Positions 27,384-36,725 of a DNA stretch of 64,000 nucleotides are shown piece by piece (positions within the stretch are counted from its first letter, which is position 1; each line of letters opens with the position of its first letter). The notes below the pieces were generated by a model. That model saw only the letters and a list, made by a program, of their open reading frames with translations, was not told the DNA's origin and did no database searches. This stretch comes from Woeseia sp. (lineage in GTDB: Bacteria; Pseudomonadota; Gammaproteobacteria; Steroidobacterales; Woeseiaceae): the NCBI GenBank assembly GCA_021773015.1, contig JAJFKW010000001.1, positions 806,001 through 870,000 on the forward strand. Direction: 5' to 3'. The position numbers and the translations under genes are program-made.

Positions 27384-30047
27384 TTATGCGACGGCCCGAG
27401 TCACCCGTTTCGGCTCGGCAACACCGTAACCTTGCGCATAATCGATTCCCATGCCTCGCAACATAGTAATAATCTCTTCGTTTTCTGCAAATTCGGCGAT
27501 CGTCTTCTTACCCGTAAGGTGGCCGATTTCATTAATCGATCGAACCATTTCGCGATCAATCGGATCATGCAAAATTTCCTTGACGAAGCTGCCGTCAATC
27601 TTGAGAAAATCGACTGGAAAATGCTTCAGGTAGCCAAACGATGATAATCCCGTGCCGAAATCATCCAACGCGAATTTACATCCCAGTTCTTTAAGCGCAT
27701 TGATAAAACGATTTGCTTGAGAGTAGCTTGCGATCGCTGCAGTTTCGGTAATTTCGAAACAGATCTTCGTAGCGTCGAGGCCGCTCATCTGAAATTGTTC
27801 GGTTACAAATGGCAAGAACTTTTCATCACCTAAACTTTGCCCGGATAAATTGATCGAGCATAGTGATAGACGTTCGCGTTCGTCTGCCTCTGATACCAAC
27901 CATCTAAATGCGTTGCGAATAACCCAGCGGTCTATGCTGGGCGTGATTCCATAACGTTCAGCGGCCTCAATGAAAAGTCCCGGCGCGATAATTCCGCCAG
28001 ACTCATCGCGCATACGCAAAAGTATCTCGTAATGTGCACCTTCAATTTCTGCCTGCAACGGTAGAATGGTCTGCCGAAACAATTCGAACCTGTCTTCTTC
28101 AAGTGCATTGTTGATGCGAGCTGCCCATTGCATTTCGCGGCGCCGGCGCATGAGATCGATATCATTTTCGAGGAAGCTATGTATACGATTTCTACCCGCC
28201 TCTTTCGCGGCAGCGCAAGCACTATCTGCTGCACTTAAGAGCGCGGCAACGTCCTCGTTATCTGCCGTGATCGGTACCACGCCGATACTCGCACCCAATC
28301 GGAAACTTCGATCGTCCCACATGAATTTGAATTCACCTATCGCGACTCGAAGTACTTCGGCCGTTTGTAGTGCCTCCTCGAGACTGCAGCTTTCGAGCAA
28401 CACACCGAATTCGTCGCCGCCGAGTCGTGCTAACGTATCGCGCCAGCGGATTTTTGACTTCAACAGCGCTCCAAGCTGACCGAGTAGCGCGTCCCCCGCA
28501 CTATGCCCGCATGAATCGTTGACGATCTTGAATTGATCCAAATCCAGATAACACAGCGCGTAAGATGTCTCTCGTGCTTTGGCGCTTTTTAACGCTCTTT
28601 CCAGGCGGTTTTCAAACTCGCGCCGATTGACCAGACCCGTCAAGATGTCGTGACTAGCGTGGTAGCTTAGCCGGCGATTTAATTCGCGCGCTTCGCTGAC
28701 ATCGTGGAAAACAAGTACGCCGCCGGTTACATCCCCTCTGCCATCGCGAATAGGTGATGCTGTACTCTCAATATAGAGCTCGTTGCCATCACGCCGAATA
28801 AGTAGCGTTGGTCGCACCGATTTAATGGATCGATTGCGCCGTATCGAAACAGACAGCGGGTTTTCAAGCGGTTCGCAGGTTTCCTCGTGAAATCCGCGAA
28901 AAATATCATCGACCGTCTTGCCGCTAGCATCGTCGACCTTCCAACCTGTCAACTCTTCGGCAACTGGGTTTATGTATTCGACATTGCATTCTGCATCGGT
29001 AGTAATTACACCGTCACCAATCGAACGCAAGGTTATCTGTGCACTTTCCTTTTCGCGAAATAGTGCCTCTTCGTAAAGTTTGCGTTCGGTAATATCGACT
29101 TCGACGCCCAACAGCCTGATCAATCTACCGCGATCGTCCTGTCGCGATTTCGCGCGACTGGTCATCCAACGCCAATCCCCGCTTTGGTGTTTCATCCGAT
29201 GAACGCTTTCAAAAAACTCGGACTTGCCTTCCAGATGCTCACGCATTTTTGCCTGCACTCGAGCCATGTCATCTGGATGCACCAATCGATACCAGTCCGG
29301 TAGCACATCTTCTTGATTCTCATCGTATCCAAGCATGACTTTCCAGCGCCGCGACAATCTCAGGCTCTTGGTTTCGCCGTCAAAATCCCAAATACCATCG
29401 TTTGCCGTAAGACTGACAAGTTCATTCCTGTCTTCATATTCGTCAATGATCTCGGCAACTCGCATACGCTCCAATCCAGAGGCCAGCGACGCACCGACTA
29501 ATTTCATAAACAGGTGTAAATTGGCATCCCATGCGTCGACGCTACGCTCATTTGCCAAGGCCAGAAATCCGGCCACTTCATTTCGAACGGTGAAGCCGAT
29601 AATCAATATTGAGCCGATTTTTAATTCGGCAAATCTCGCCATTTCGGCGGCGGCGGATTTCGGTGCAGTATCGGTATCGGCAATCTCAGTTATTCGCAGA
29701 TGCCCTAGATTGCGCGCCAGCCACGGCCAATCGGCAAGAACCTCTTTCTCTAGCGCTGCTGGATTACACCCTGAGAAAACGCTGCCGGACGAGACAATTT
29801 TTTCGATGCTACTGATGTCGTCGGTAAACAGCGCGAGAAATGCCGCATCGCAGCCGGTTGCATCTGGTAGCTCAGCAATATTGTCGCTGAGTTGCTGAAG
29901 ATATTTTTCGCTGTCGAGATTTTGTAGATTGACCGCAATTTTCGTCTGTAGTGCATCGACAGAACCACGATTGCGCTCGCCGGCCTTGGGCCTGCTTCGT
30001 CGAACGGGTACGGCACCCGAAATTTTGTGGTCAGACGGTGGATTCAT
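27384..30047 (-). CDS. GAF-PAS-PAS-GGDEF-EAL c-di-GMP signalling protein
   Basis: An 887-residue cytoplasmic protein with no membrane segments. N-terminal GAF-like region (about 35-195), PAS (about 200-325: NDGIWDFDGETKSLRLSRRW, ending MTSRAKSRQDDRG and a PAC motif), second PAS (about 335-455), GGDEF (about 465-625) with intact ARLGGDEFGVLL and an RxxD inhibitory site (RWRD) five residues before it, and EAL (about 640-880) with signature EIL and the catalytic FEITET, LDDFGTGLSSFGY and LKIDGSF. ATG at 30047 is preferred; the frame opens with TTG at 30080. It likely has both enzymatic activities. Confidence 0.9.
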   Translation of the reverse strand: MNPPSDHKISGAVPVRRSRPKAGERNRGSVDALQTKIAVNLQNLDSEKYLQQLSDNIAELPDATGCDAAFLALFTDDISSIEKIVSSGSVFSGCNPAALEKEVLADWPWLARNLGHLRITEIADTDTAPKSAAAEMARFAELKIGSILIIGFTVRNEVAGFLALANERSVDAWDANLHLFMKLVGASLASGLERMRVAEIIDEYEDRNELVSLTANDGIWDFDGETKSLRLSRRWKVMLGYDENQEDVLPDWYRLVHPDDMARVQAKMREHLEGKSEFFESVHRMKHQSGDWRWMTSRAKSRQDDRGRLIRLLGVEVDITERKLYEEALFREKESAQITLRSIGDGVITTDAECNVEYINPVAEELTGWKVDDASGKTVDDIFRGFHEETCEPLENPLSVSIRRNRSIKSVRPTLLIRRDGNELYIESTASPIRDGRGDVTGGVLVFHDVSEARELNRRLSYHASHDILTGLVNRREFENRLERALKSAKARETSYALCYLDLDQFKIVNDSCGHSAGDALLGQLGALLKSKIRWRDTLARLGGDEFGVLLESCSLEEALQTAEVLRVAIGEFKFMWDDRSFRLGASIGVVPITADNEDVAALLSAADSACAAAKEAGRNRIHSFLENDIDLMRRRREMQWAARINNALEEDRFELFRQTILPLQAEIEGAHYEILLRMRDESGGIIAPGLFIEAAERYGITPSIDRWVIRNAFRWLVSEADERERLSLCSINLSGQSLGDEKFLPFVTEQFQMSGLDATKICFEITETAAIASYSQANRFINALKELGCKFALDDFGTGLSSFGYLKHFPVDFLKIDGSFVKEILHDPIDREMVRSINEIGHLTGKKTIAEFAENEEIITMLRGMGIDYAQGYGVAEPKRVTRAVA

Positions 30048-30303
30048 GCACCCGCCAGAGAACGCCCCAAACAAGCCCAATCATGCTTAGCCGATTTTTT
30101 TGAAATCGCCAAAATCGCTAAAGGCGCATTTTGACATGATACTGAAAGAATACAAGGTAAGTGCCTGTATTTTTTAGAGTCCGTGACCATTTTTATGCCC
30201 ACGCCAAGGTCGGGAAACGACATAATTGCGCGAATTCGTCAACCACAACGAAAACTTCGCGTTATTGCTCCTGAGAACCACGTCAATCGACAAGGAGACA
30301 CCA

Positions 30304-32214
30304 GTGAATACTTCAAACAACCGCCTTCCAGGTGTGAGAGCAACGACAATATGGACATGGATTGCACTCATGGCCGTTGTGTTAATGATGGCGGCATGCG
30401 GTGGCGGTACAGCCACCGAATCCAATACGACCACGCCACCATCAATTGCAGTCTGCGATCCATCCGATACATCGACCTCAGCCGAGTGCGGCACACTTTT
30501 GCTTGGTCTAACGGACGCCGACGGCGATTTTTTGAGCTATGTCGTCGACGTCGTATCCCTGCAGCTTGAAAAAGCGGATGGCACGATCGTCGAAACCTTA
30601 CCGAATACAACGCGAATCGACTTTACCGAATATGTAGACCTTACCGAATTCGTTACAGCCGCATTGGTTCCCCCAGGCGTATACGTTGCGGGAAATATCA
30701 CGCTGGACTACAGCGACGCCGAAGTGTTTGTCGAAGCGGACGGTATCGCGAAGGCAGCCATCGTTCTCGATACAGGCGGAGCTCAAGTAGGACAGTCGAC
30801 CTTGAAAATAGTGCTTGCCGATCGAGACCAGCTGATCATAACGCGGGGCCGACCGTCGCTATTGGCTGTTGATTTTGATTTAGATGCCTCACACACAGTC
30901 GATATTTTGTCGACGCCTGCTGAGGCGACAGCCGAACCGTTTATTCTGGCCGAGATCGACCCGATCGACGAAAAAGAAATTCGCGTACGTGGACCGCTTG
31001 TCGAAGTGAATGAAGATGAGTTGTCTTACACCGTCGTCTTGCGACCGTTTTATCGACGGGATGGCGACTTCGGACGTGTCAAAGTATTCATCAATGAAGA
31101 GACAGAATTTGAGGTTAATGAGACAGCATATATTGGCGTAGACGGACTGCGCGCGCTGAATGATGCGGGTCCTGGAACGGCAACCGTCGCACAAGGCGTT
31201 TTGGATGTTAGTGAGCGGGAATTCACCGCAAATATTGTACTCGCCGGAAGTAGTGTTCCGGGCACCAGCCGCGATGCTGTTAAGGGCAATGTTATTGCTC
31301 GTTTTGAAAACGAGTTGGTGGTGCGTGGCGGGACGATTATTCTCAGCGACGACGGCCGCAGTATCTTTCGTGACGACATCACGGTGAGCATCAGTCCTGA
31401 TACCAAGGTGTTCAAACGTGGCAGCGACGCTCAGCTCGATATCAGCGCGATATCGGTGGGCCAACGCGTCACCATTCGCGGTGAGGTAACTGCAAACGAT
31501 GAACTCGGCGTACATTTCGATGCAACGGCTGGGGCCGTTCGGATGCACGTCACTCGCCTCAGCGGCATCGTCAATACCGTTATTCCAGGACAAACAGACA
31601 TTACGTTGCATGCGATCGACCGGCGCCGTGCCAGCATCTTCGATTTTAGCGGCACAGGAAGTAGCCCGGATGTAGATGCAGACCCGAATAACTACGAGGT
31701 CTCTACTGGCGATCTGTTGCTTGCTAATCAGTCCAGCGGGCGCCCCGTTGCGGTGATCGGGTTTCCGAATGAATTCGGTGCAGCGCCACCGGACTTTGAT
31801 GGGCGCACGGTAATTGACTTTTCGGATGTCAGAAGCGTTTTGGGTGTCGGCTGGGGTAGCGCAGGAACGGTCGCACCGTTTATCAGCATGGGCGACGACG
31901 GCTTAATTCTTGATAACGAAAATTTGGACATTGATCAACGCCATTTTATCAAGCAAGGACCTGTCTTGATCGATTTGACTGCGCTACCATCTAGTACGCT
32001 AATTGCACCGACCGAGAGTGGTCGGATGTTATTTGTCGTCAAGACGACCGATAGCTTGCAACTTTACGCGGACTTCAGTGATTTCGTGAATGCACTGACG
32101 CTGGAACTCAATGGCGTGACGACGGCGCGATCAATGTATGCTCGTGGCACTTACAACGCCGACACAAACGTGTTTACCGCGTCTAAGATTGGCGTGAACT
32201 TGATTGAACCCTGA
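30304..32214 (+). CDS. DUF4382/DUF5666-like secreted lipoprotein
   Basis: A 636-residue lipoprotein with lipobox MAAC (about residue 31), followed by a flexible Thr-rich stretch. Residues about 55-190 resemble DUF4382 (GTLLLGLTDADGDFLSY, VVSLQLEKADG, VPPGVYVAGNITLDYSDA). The rest contains repeated beta-rich DUF5666-like units (IRVRGPLVEVNEDELSY, AVKGNVIARFENELVVRGG, GQRVTIRGEV). The GTG at 30304 has AAGGAG seven bases upstream and is chosen over the open frame from 30226. Probably outer-membrane or surface exposed; function unknown. Ends at a strong terminator and has no operon partners. Confidence 0.8.
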   Translation: MNTSNNRLPGVRATTIWTWIALMAVVLMMAACGGGTATESNTTTPPSIAVCDPSDTSTSAECGTLLLGLTDADGDFLSYVVDVVSLQLEKADGTIVETLPNTTRIDFTEYVDLTEFVTAALVPPGVYVAGNITLDYSDAEVFVEADGIAKAAIVLDTGGAQVGQSTLKIVLADRDQLIITRGRPSLLAVDFDLDASHTVDILSTPAEATAEPFILAEIDPIDEKEIRVRGPLVEVNEDELSYTVVLRPFYRRDGDFGRVKVFINEETEFEVNETAYIGVDGLRALNDAGPGTATVAQGVLDVSEREFTANIVLAGSSVPGTSRDAVKGNVIARFENELVVRGGTIILSDDGRSIFRDDITVSISPDTKVFKRGSDAQLDISAISVGQRVTIRGEVTANDELGVHFDATAGAVRMHVTRLSGIVNTVIPGQTDITLHAIDRRRASIFDFSGTGSSPDVDADPNNYEVSTGDLLLANQSSGRPVAVIGFPNEFGAAPPDFDGRTVIDFSDVRSVLGVGWGSAGTVAPFISMGDDGLILDNENLDIDQRHFIKQGPVLIDLTALPSSTLIAPTESGRMLFVVKTTDSLQLYADFSDFVNALTLELNGVTTARSMYARGTYNADTNVFTASKIGVNLIEP

Positions 32215-32279
32215 TTGAGCAACGCCAACGTTGGCAAGTCCTGACCTACCTCCCCTGCAACACGGACTTGTCTGACACA

Positions 32280-32314
32280 AACCCCCACATCGAACGGTGT
32301 GGGGGTTCTTTCTT
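32280..32314 (+). terminator. Rho-independent terminator after the DUF4382-type gene
   Basis: Ten-base stem aacccccaca / tgtgggggtt (32280-32289 with 32298-32307), eight-base loop, then cTTTCTT. It lies 66 bases after the stop codon. Confidence 0.9.
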
Positions 32315-32558
32315 AAGCGGTAAATCGTCATCCAACTTGGCCACGGAGCTGCCCCCTGGCTCGGACAAATGCCATTAATCTCTGGTCAGCTAGCTGGAAT
32401 CGCGAACCAGAAGACGCTCTTGCGTCAGCGGCTGGTTTTGGGTTTGTGTCAAGATTGCTGCCGCGATGTTGTTGTAGATCTTGATTTGCTAGGATGACGT
32501 CAGATCGCCAACAACCCGTTGCGTAAACTCGTGTTCTAAGGTTAATTCAGGTGGCTCT

Positions 32559-32762
32559 ATGGTGAATGATCCGATGCCTTGGCAGATGACCGTTGCTGAG
32601 CTTCGGTCCATACTGGAAAACGCTAATTCAGGTGCAGTTGTCAGTCTTAAGGTTCCCGCAGGAGGGATCGGGCATCCTGAGTTGGAAACGTATTTGAACG
32701 TTACCGTTGTTGACCGCGGGCCGATCGTCGTTCTACAACCCAACTTGAGTAAACGCAACTAG
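32559..32762 (+). CDS. Small hypothetical protein
   Basis: A possible 67-residue cytoplasmic protein in an otherwise gene-poor stretch. The sequence looks protein-like: MTVAELRSILENANSGAVV is an amphipathic helix followed by strands (SLKVPAGG, YLNVTVVDRGPIVVLQP). ATG is preceded by CAGGTGG at five-base spacing. It resembles small proteins that begin M-T-V-x-E-L-x-x-x-L, but I recognise no family. Confidence 0.4.
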   Translation: MVNDPMPWQMTVAELRSILENANSGAVVSLKVPAGGIGHPELETYLNVTVVDRGPIVVLQPNLSKRN

Positions 32763-33113
32763 TGTCAGTGGTATTCTCGGGCCGGATGTACAAGTCCGGC
32801 TGATACACTGCAGGCATCGGTCGTTGTTAGTCCTGCCTGCCCGTAGAGCTTTCGAATTAATACCCGTTGATCGCGCCGTGTAATCATCGAACGCCGGTTG
32901 CGGTGACGACATGGGGTGGAATCATAAAAAGCGACCATCTGTGGAAGAGTCGCAATCGTATTCTTTCGTCATCGCCCCTGCTAGTCCTGTCAGCCAGTGA
33001 TCCGCTGCAGAGCGCAACTAGGACGGTGTGGACGGAAGCGCGATCGATTTGGCGCCACTAAAGATAAATTCTCGCCGCTCAACAAGGTTCTAGCGCTATT
33101 AAGCGGGAGAATT
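32763..33113. other. Intergenic stretch without recognised genes
   Basis: About 350 bases between the small open frame and tRNA-Thr. Short open frames here (for example 32867-33061) have no protein-like features or ribosome site. I see nothing else supportable. Confidence 0.5.
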
Positions 33114-33189
33114 TGGTGCCGATTAGAAGATTCGAACTTCTGACCCCATCATTACGAATGATGTGCTCTACCAGCTGAGCTAAATCGGC
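33114..33189 (-). tRNA. tRNA-Thr (anticodon CGT)
   Basis: On the minus strand a full cloverleaf of 76 nt including encoded CCA. Acceptor arms GCCGATT and AATCGGC, D arm with AGCTCAGCTGGTAGAGC, anticodon stem CATCA/TGATG around loop TTCGTAA (anticodon CGT), T loop TTCGAAT. Closely resembles enterobacterial thrW. Confidence 0.97.
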
Positions 33190-33355
33190 AAATCATTAGG
33201 CCGGTTGCAGTCATACCGTCGTAAATTTGCCGGTACGCGCAGTGACTATTCATACGGCGCCTGCCTTGCGCTTTCGCGCCCCGCTATACCGGCAAAATCG
33301 GCCGCGAGTATATCGCCAGGCGCGTCTTTGGGCCAGCAAAAAAGGGCATTATGAT

Positions 33356-33751
33356 CTAGCGCGTCTCGCGAATTCGAATCATCACCTCAACGCTCTCTTG
33401 TTCAGTGCCTTTTGGTAGCGTTGGCAGACCGTGGACAGATACCTGATCTGCAGATATATCTTGTAATTCGCCGGTATCGACATGGTAGAAATGATGGTGT
33501 GGATGCGTCGAGGAATCGTAGATAATTCGGCTGGGATGTACGCTTATTTCTTTAACCAGCCCTTTTTCCGCAAACATATGCAAAGTGTTATAAACAGTAG
33601 CCTTGGAGACGCTGCCTCGTAAACGAACGCGTATCTGATCTGCCGAAAGGTGTTGTGGTTTGGCAAATAGTATTCTGGCAATTTTCAGGCGCTGCGGAGT
33701 CGCCGTAACGCCGTGCTTTACCAGTTTTGCCTGCAATTCAGCGCGTCTCAT
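33356..33751 (-). CDS. Fur-family transcriptional regulator lacking cysteines
   Basis: A 131-residue Fur superfamily repressor. Winged helix about residues 1-80 (VTATPQRLKIARILF, LSADQIRVRLRGSVSKATVYNTLHMFAEKGLVKEI), then the dimerisation domain with the histidine cluster HPHHHFYHVDTGEL. There is no cysteine anywhere, so the CxxC structural zinc sites of Fur, Zur and PerR are absent; this resembles Irr-like or cysteine-free members. I start at ATG 33751; TTG at 33769 is less likely. It is divergent from the pseudopilin cluster. The regulated metal or signal cannot be deduced. Confidence 0.86.
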   Translation of the reverse strand: MRRAELQAKLVKHGVTATPQRLKIARILFAKPQHLSADQIRVRLRGSVSKATVYNTLHMFAEKGLVKEISVHPSRIIYDSSTHPHHHFYHVDTGELQDISADQVSVHGLPTLPKGTEQESVEVMIRIRETR

Positions 33752-33783
33752 TTGCGTGCGCCCTCTCAATCAAGTTGCGCTGG

Positions 33784-33789
33784 ATTATA
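33784..33789 (-). promoter_or_regulatory. TATAAT -10 box for the Fur-family gene
   Basis: On the minus strand TATAAT lies 32 bases before the ATG at 33751. The -35 region is weak. A short leader of about 25 nt would result. Confidence 0.45.
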
Positions 33790-33942
33790 CGCACAAATAA
33801 GCCACCACGTAGCCAGGATCCTCATCCGTTGACTGATGAATTCGGCCCAAACAACCGGAAATTCGAGTCGTTAGCCAAGCGCGATTGTCCTACCCTGTAT
33901 TCCGAGGTCGGCGGTGTATAGCGAAGGACAAGGAGGTCCGAT

Positions 33943-34482
33943 ATGGCGATGAGAATGCCTGCTCTAGGCTTTAGTTTGTTCGAGTTGCTCATGACCATGG
34001 CGCTTGCTGCCATCGTATTTGGCCTTGGCGTTCCATCCTTCGCCGAGTTACTGGCGGATAACAGGTTACGAGTAGAGGCCGACGCACTATTTCACGCTGT
34101 GCATCGGGCACGCAAAGAATCCGTCGTAAGGCGGCGCCCAATCACCATTTGCGCAAGTCTTGATGGCAACACGTGTTCTGGGTCTTTTGATTGGACAGAT
34201 GGCTGGATCACCTTTGTAAACAAAGGGTTAAGAGATCCACTGCGGCGCGATCCGGACGAAGAACTGATCTCTCGGCATCAAGTGGGAGCCACTAGCCGTG
34301 TCACCGCTAACAGACGCGGCTTTACGTTTCGCTCTACGGAACTTCGAGCCACCAACGGTACTCTAGTGATATGCGATCAGAATGGGCGCTCAGCGAACCG
34401 CGCTATTGTAATCAGCTATACCGGACGGCCACGTGTTACCAGGGTCAATCGACGCGGACAACCCTATGACTGCGCGGATTAA
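33943..34482 (+). CDS. GspH/FimT-type pseudopilin (first copy)
   Basis: Minor pseudopilin of the type IV pilus, 179 residues. The prepilin peptidase site is ALG|FSLFELLMTMALAAIVFG with glutamate at +5, followed by the hydrophobic spine, then the GspH/FimT C-terminal beta domain (ITICASLDGNTCSGSFDWTDGWI and a pair of late cysteines). A strong AAGGAGG precedes ATG 33943. It opens the minor pilin cluster; FimT and FimU are the names used in Pseudomonas, and I cannot decide between them. Confidence 0.9.
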   Translation: MAMRMPALGFSLFELLMTMALAAIVFGLGVPSFAELLADNRLRVEADALFHAVHRARKESVVRRRPITICASLDGNTCSGSFDWTDGWITFVNKGLRDPLRRDPDEELISRHQVGATSRVTANRRGFTFRSTELRATNGTLVICDQNGRSANRAIVISYTGRPRVTRVNRRGQPYDCAD

Positions 34483-34581
34483 GTTAAATAGCCGATGTCG
34501 ATTCTGACCGCTCATCGGCTGGCGGTGGCCGTTTGTCGGATAGTTGAAACGACTCGTATTTGCCCGCGTATATTTCGGCTC

Positions 34582-35169
34582 ATGAAAACGTATAACGAAA
34601 CCGGCTTTACCCTATATGAGCTGCTGATTACCATGCTGGTCCTCGGCGTCGTACTGGCCGTTGGCATTCCCAATATGAACGCGTTTACGGCTAACAACCG
34701 AATAACTGCGTCGGCGAATGATCTGCACGCGTCCTTTTTGTTGGGTCGCTCAGAGGCTGCGCGGTCGAAGGCCAACATTACTATCTGTGCAAGCGCTAAC
34801 TCGCTGGATGCGCCCAACGCGGATTGCGGCGGCGAATTCGAAGACGGCTGGATTGTCTTTGAGGACACCGATGGCGATGTTATCCGGGATGCTGGTGAAC
34901 CATTGTTACGTTCTTATCCCGAGACGCCGCAGGGAATCGATATCATCTCGCAGGGCAACGACTACTTTTCATTTGCTCCGACCGGTCTGGGTCGCGGTAA
35001 TGTCGGTGTCGGTCCGGCGTTACAGGCTGCGATATTGTGCGACCACCGCGGCAACGTGCCGGCGAGCGGTGGCTTTTCTGCCGCCCGCGCGCTCATTGTA
35101 TTACCAATTGGTCGTGCGACAGTGCTGCGGGATATTGCAATCATAGACGGCCGCGGCGGGTGTCCATAA
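34582..35169 (+). CDS. GspH/FimT-type pseudopilin (second copy)
   Basis: A second minor pseudopilin of the same family, 195 residues from ATG 34582 (MKTYNETG|FTLYELLITM). The open frame back to 34495 would place 29 polar residues before the short leader, so it is rejected. C-terminal features match the first copy: ITICASANSLDAPNADCGGEFEDGWIVFEDTDGD. The two copies are clearly diverged, so they are probably functionally distinct (FimU/FimT-like) and not a recent duplication. Confidence 0.9.
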   Translation: MKTYNETGFTLYELLITMLVLGVVLAVGIPNMNAFTANNRITASANDLHASFLLGRSEAARSKANITICASANSLDAPNADCGGEFEDGWIVFEDTDGDVIRDAGEPLLRSYPETPQGIDIISQGNDYFSFAPTGLGRGNVGVGPALQAAILCDHRGNVPASGGFSAARALIVLPIGRATVLRDIAIIDGRGGCP

Positions 35170-35236
35170 ATTGACTGTGGCATTTCAAGACGTTGGCAGA
35201 AGCTGCCGGATCTAGCCATTACTCGGAATTGAACAG

Positions 35237-35710
35237 ATGACAGATATGACAAACAATAATCTCAAAACGGTAAAGCGAGAAGGCGGTTTTACGTTGATCG
35301 AAGTATTGATTTCGTTGATCATCATGTCCGTCGGGATGCTTGGAATTGCCGGCTTGTATGTTTTGAGTATGCAAGCAGGTCGAACCTCCCAATTCCAGCA
35401 TCACGCGGTGACGCTTGCCGGCGACGTCGCTGATCGAATTCGAGCTAACCCACGTGCGGCTGCAGCTTACGCAGGCGCCGGCGCAGATAACAATTGTGTT
35501 GATGGCGGCATAAATTGCACGCCGGCAGAGATGGCTGCAAACGATATTTTTTTGTGGGACGACCAAGCGGCCGATTCATTGCCTACCGGAACCGTCGCTA
35601 TCGTATTTAATAATGGGGTTGCGCCACCAACTTATCAAATTACCGTTGGCTGGGAAGAGCCGGGCCAACAGTTGACATACGTCATTACCATCCCAGTATT
35701 TGGAATTTAG
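35237..35710 (+). CDS. pilV: Type IV pilus minor pilin PilV
   Basis: A 157-residue minor pilin with leader ending GG|FTLIEVLISLIIMSVGMLG, the PilV hallmark of SVGMLGIAGL in the N-terminal helix and DRIRANPRAA after it. Minor pilins PilV, PilW, PilX with PilY1 form the priming tip complex of type IVa pili. The stop (TAG, 35708) is one base before the pilW start. Confidence 0.92.
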   Translation: MTDMTNNNLKTVKREGGFTLIEVLISLIIMSVGMLGIAGLYVLSMQAGRTSQFQHHAVTLAGDVADRIRANPRAAAAYAGAGADNNCVDGGINCTPAEMAANDIFLWDDQAADSLPTGTVAIVFNNGVAPPTYQITVGWEEPGQQLTYVITIPVFGI

Positions 35711-35711
35711 T

Positions 35712-36701
35712 ATGAAAGTTAACGCTTACAAAAATTCGCATCGTGAATCGGGCGTCACATTGGTAGAACTGATGGTCGCGTTGGCAATAGGGTCGTTCCT
35801 GATGATCGGATCGATTCAGGTTTACAACCAGAGTCGCCAAGCATATGTAATCAACGACTCCATTGCGCGTGTGCAAGAAACCGCACAATTCGCGATGGAT
35901 ACCGTTGAGGCTGACTTGCGCATGGCCAGTAACTGGGGTCGTCACAGCCGTGGCACCGCAGTTGAGGGGCGTGCAATCACTGGCAACCCGGATCCATTGG
36001 GTATCGGTGTACCAACAGAATGTGGTGCGGACTGGGCGCTTTCCGTCTCGCGCCCGCTTGAAGGTACAAATAACGGTTACGGCCTTGCATGCGGCGCCAC
36101 CGGCGGTATTCAGCCAAATTCCGATGTATTCACCACTCGACGCGCGACCGTTGCCGTCACTGTACCAACCGCTGGCCGCTTGCAAGTACACACATCGCGA
36201 ATGTTGGGCCAACTCTTCGATAACGGTAATGTTCCGAACCTATTTCTGCCTTTCGATCCATTGGTATCAGAGACACACGACCTTATCGTAAATTCGTATT
36301 ACGTTGCTGCCGATTCTGATTTGATTCCCGGCGTACCGACGCTGCGTAGAAAGACTTTGGTTGTGGATGGTGGCGGTCCGGCGATTGAAGATCAGGAAAT
36401 TGCGCCGGGCGTAGAAAACATACAATTGCAGTTCGGCGTCGACGTGAATGACGACAACACAATTGATCGCTATGTGAATCCGGGAGATCCGATTCTAGAT
36501 TCAACCAACGTGGCATTTATTCCCGGCGCCAACGTCATCACCGCAAGAATTTGGTTACTAATTCGCTCGGTGACAATCGAAACGGGCTTGAATGATTTGC
36601 GCGACTACGAACCAGGCGACGTCGATCTTGGTGTCATGAACGACCAATTTCGCCGGCTACTTGTTTCGAAAACTATTTTACTACGCAATGCGCGATCATA
36701 A
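35712..36701 (+). CDS. pilW: Type IV pilus minor pilin PilW
   Basis: A 329-residue PilW-type minor pilin; ATG 35712 immediately follows pilV. The processing site is ESG|VTLVELMVALAIGSFLM. The C-terminal part has the long PilW domain (NIQLQFGVDVNDDNTIDRYV; IWLLIRSV). The ORF opens with a TTG at 35700 that would overlap pilV and add four residues. Confidence 0.92.
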   Translation: MKVNAYKNSHRESGVTLVELMVALAIGSFLMIGSIQVYNQSRQAYVINDSIARVQETAQFAMDTVEADLRMASNWGRHSRGTAVEGRAITGNPDPLGIGVPTECGADWALSVSRPLEGTNNGYGLACGATGGIQPNSDVFTTRRATVAVTVPTAGRLQVHTSRMLGQLFDNGNVPNLFLPFDPLVSETHDLIVNSYYVAADSDLIPGVPTLRRKTLVVDGGGPAIEDQEIAPGVENIQLQFGVDVNDDNTIDRYVNPGDPILDSTNVAFIPGANVITARIWLLIRSVTIETGLNDLRDYEPGDVDLGVMNDQFRRLLVSKTILLRNARS

Positions 36702-36725
36702 GCATAAAGAGAAAAGGCATTTGTG

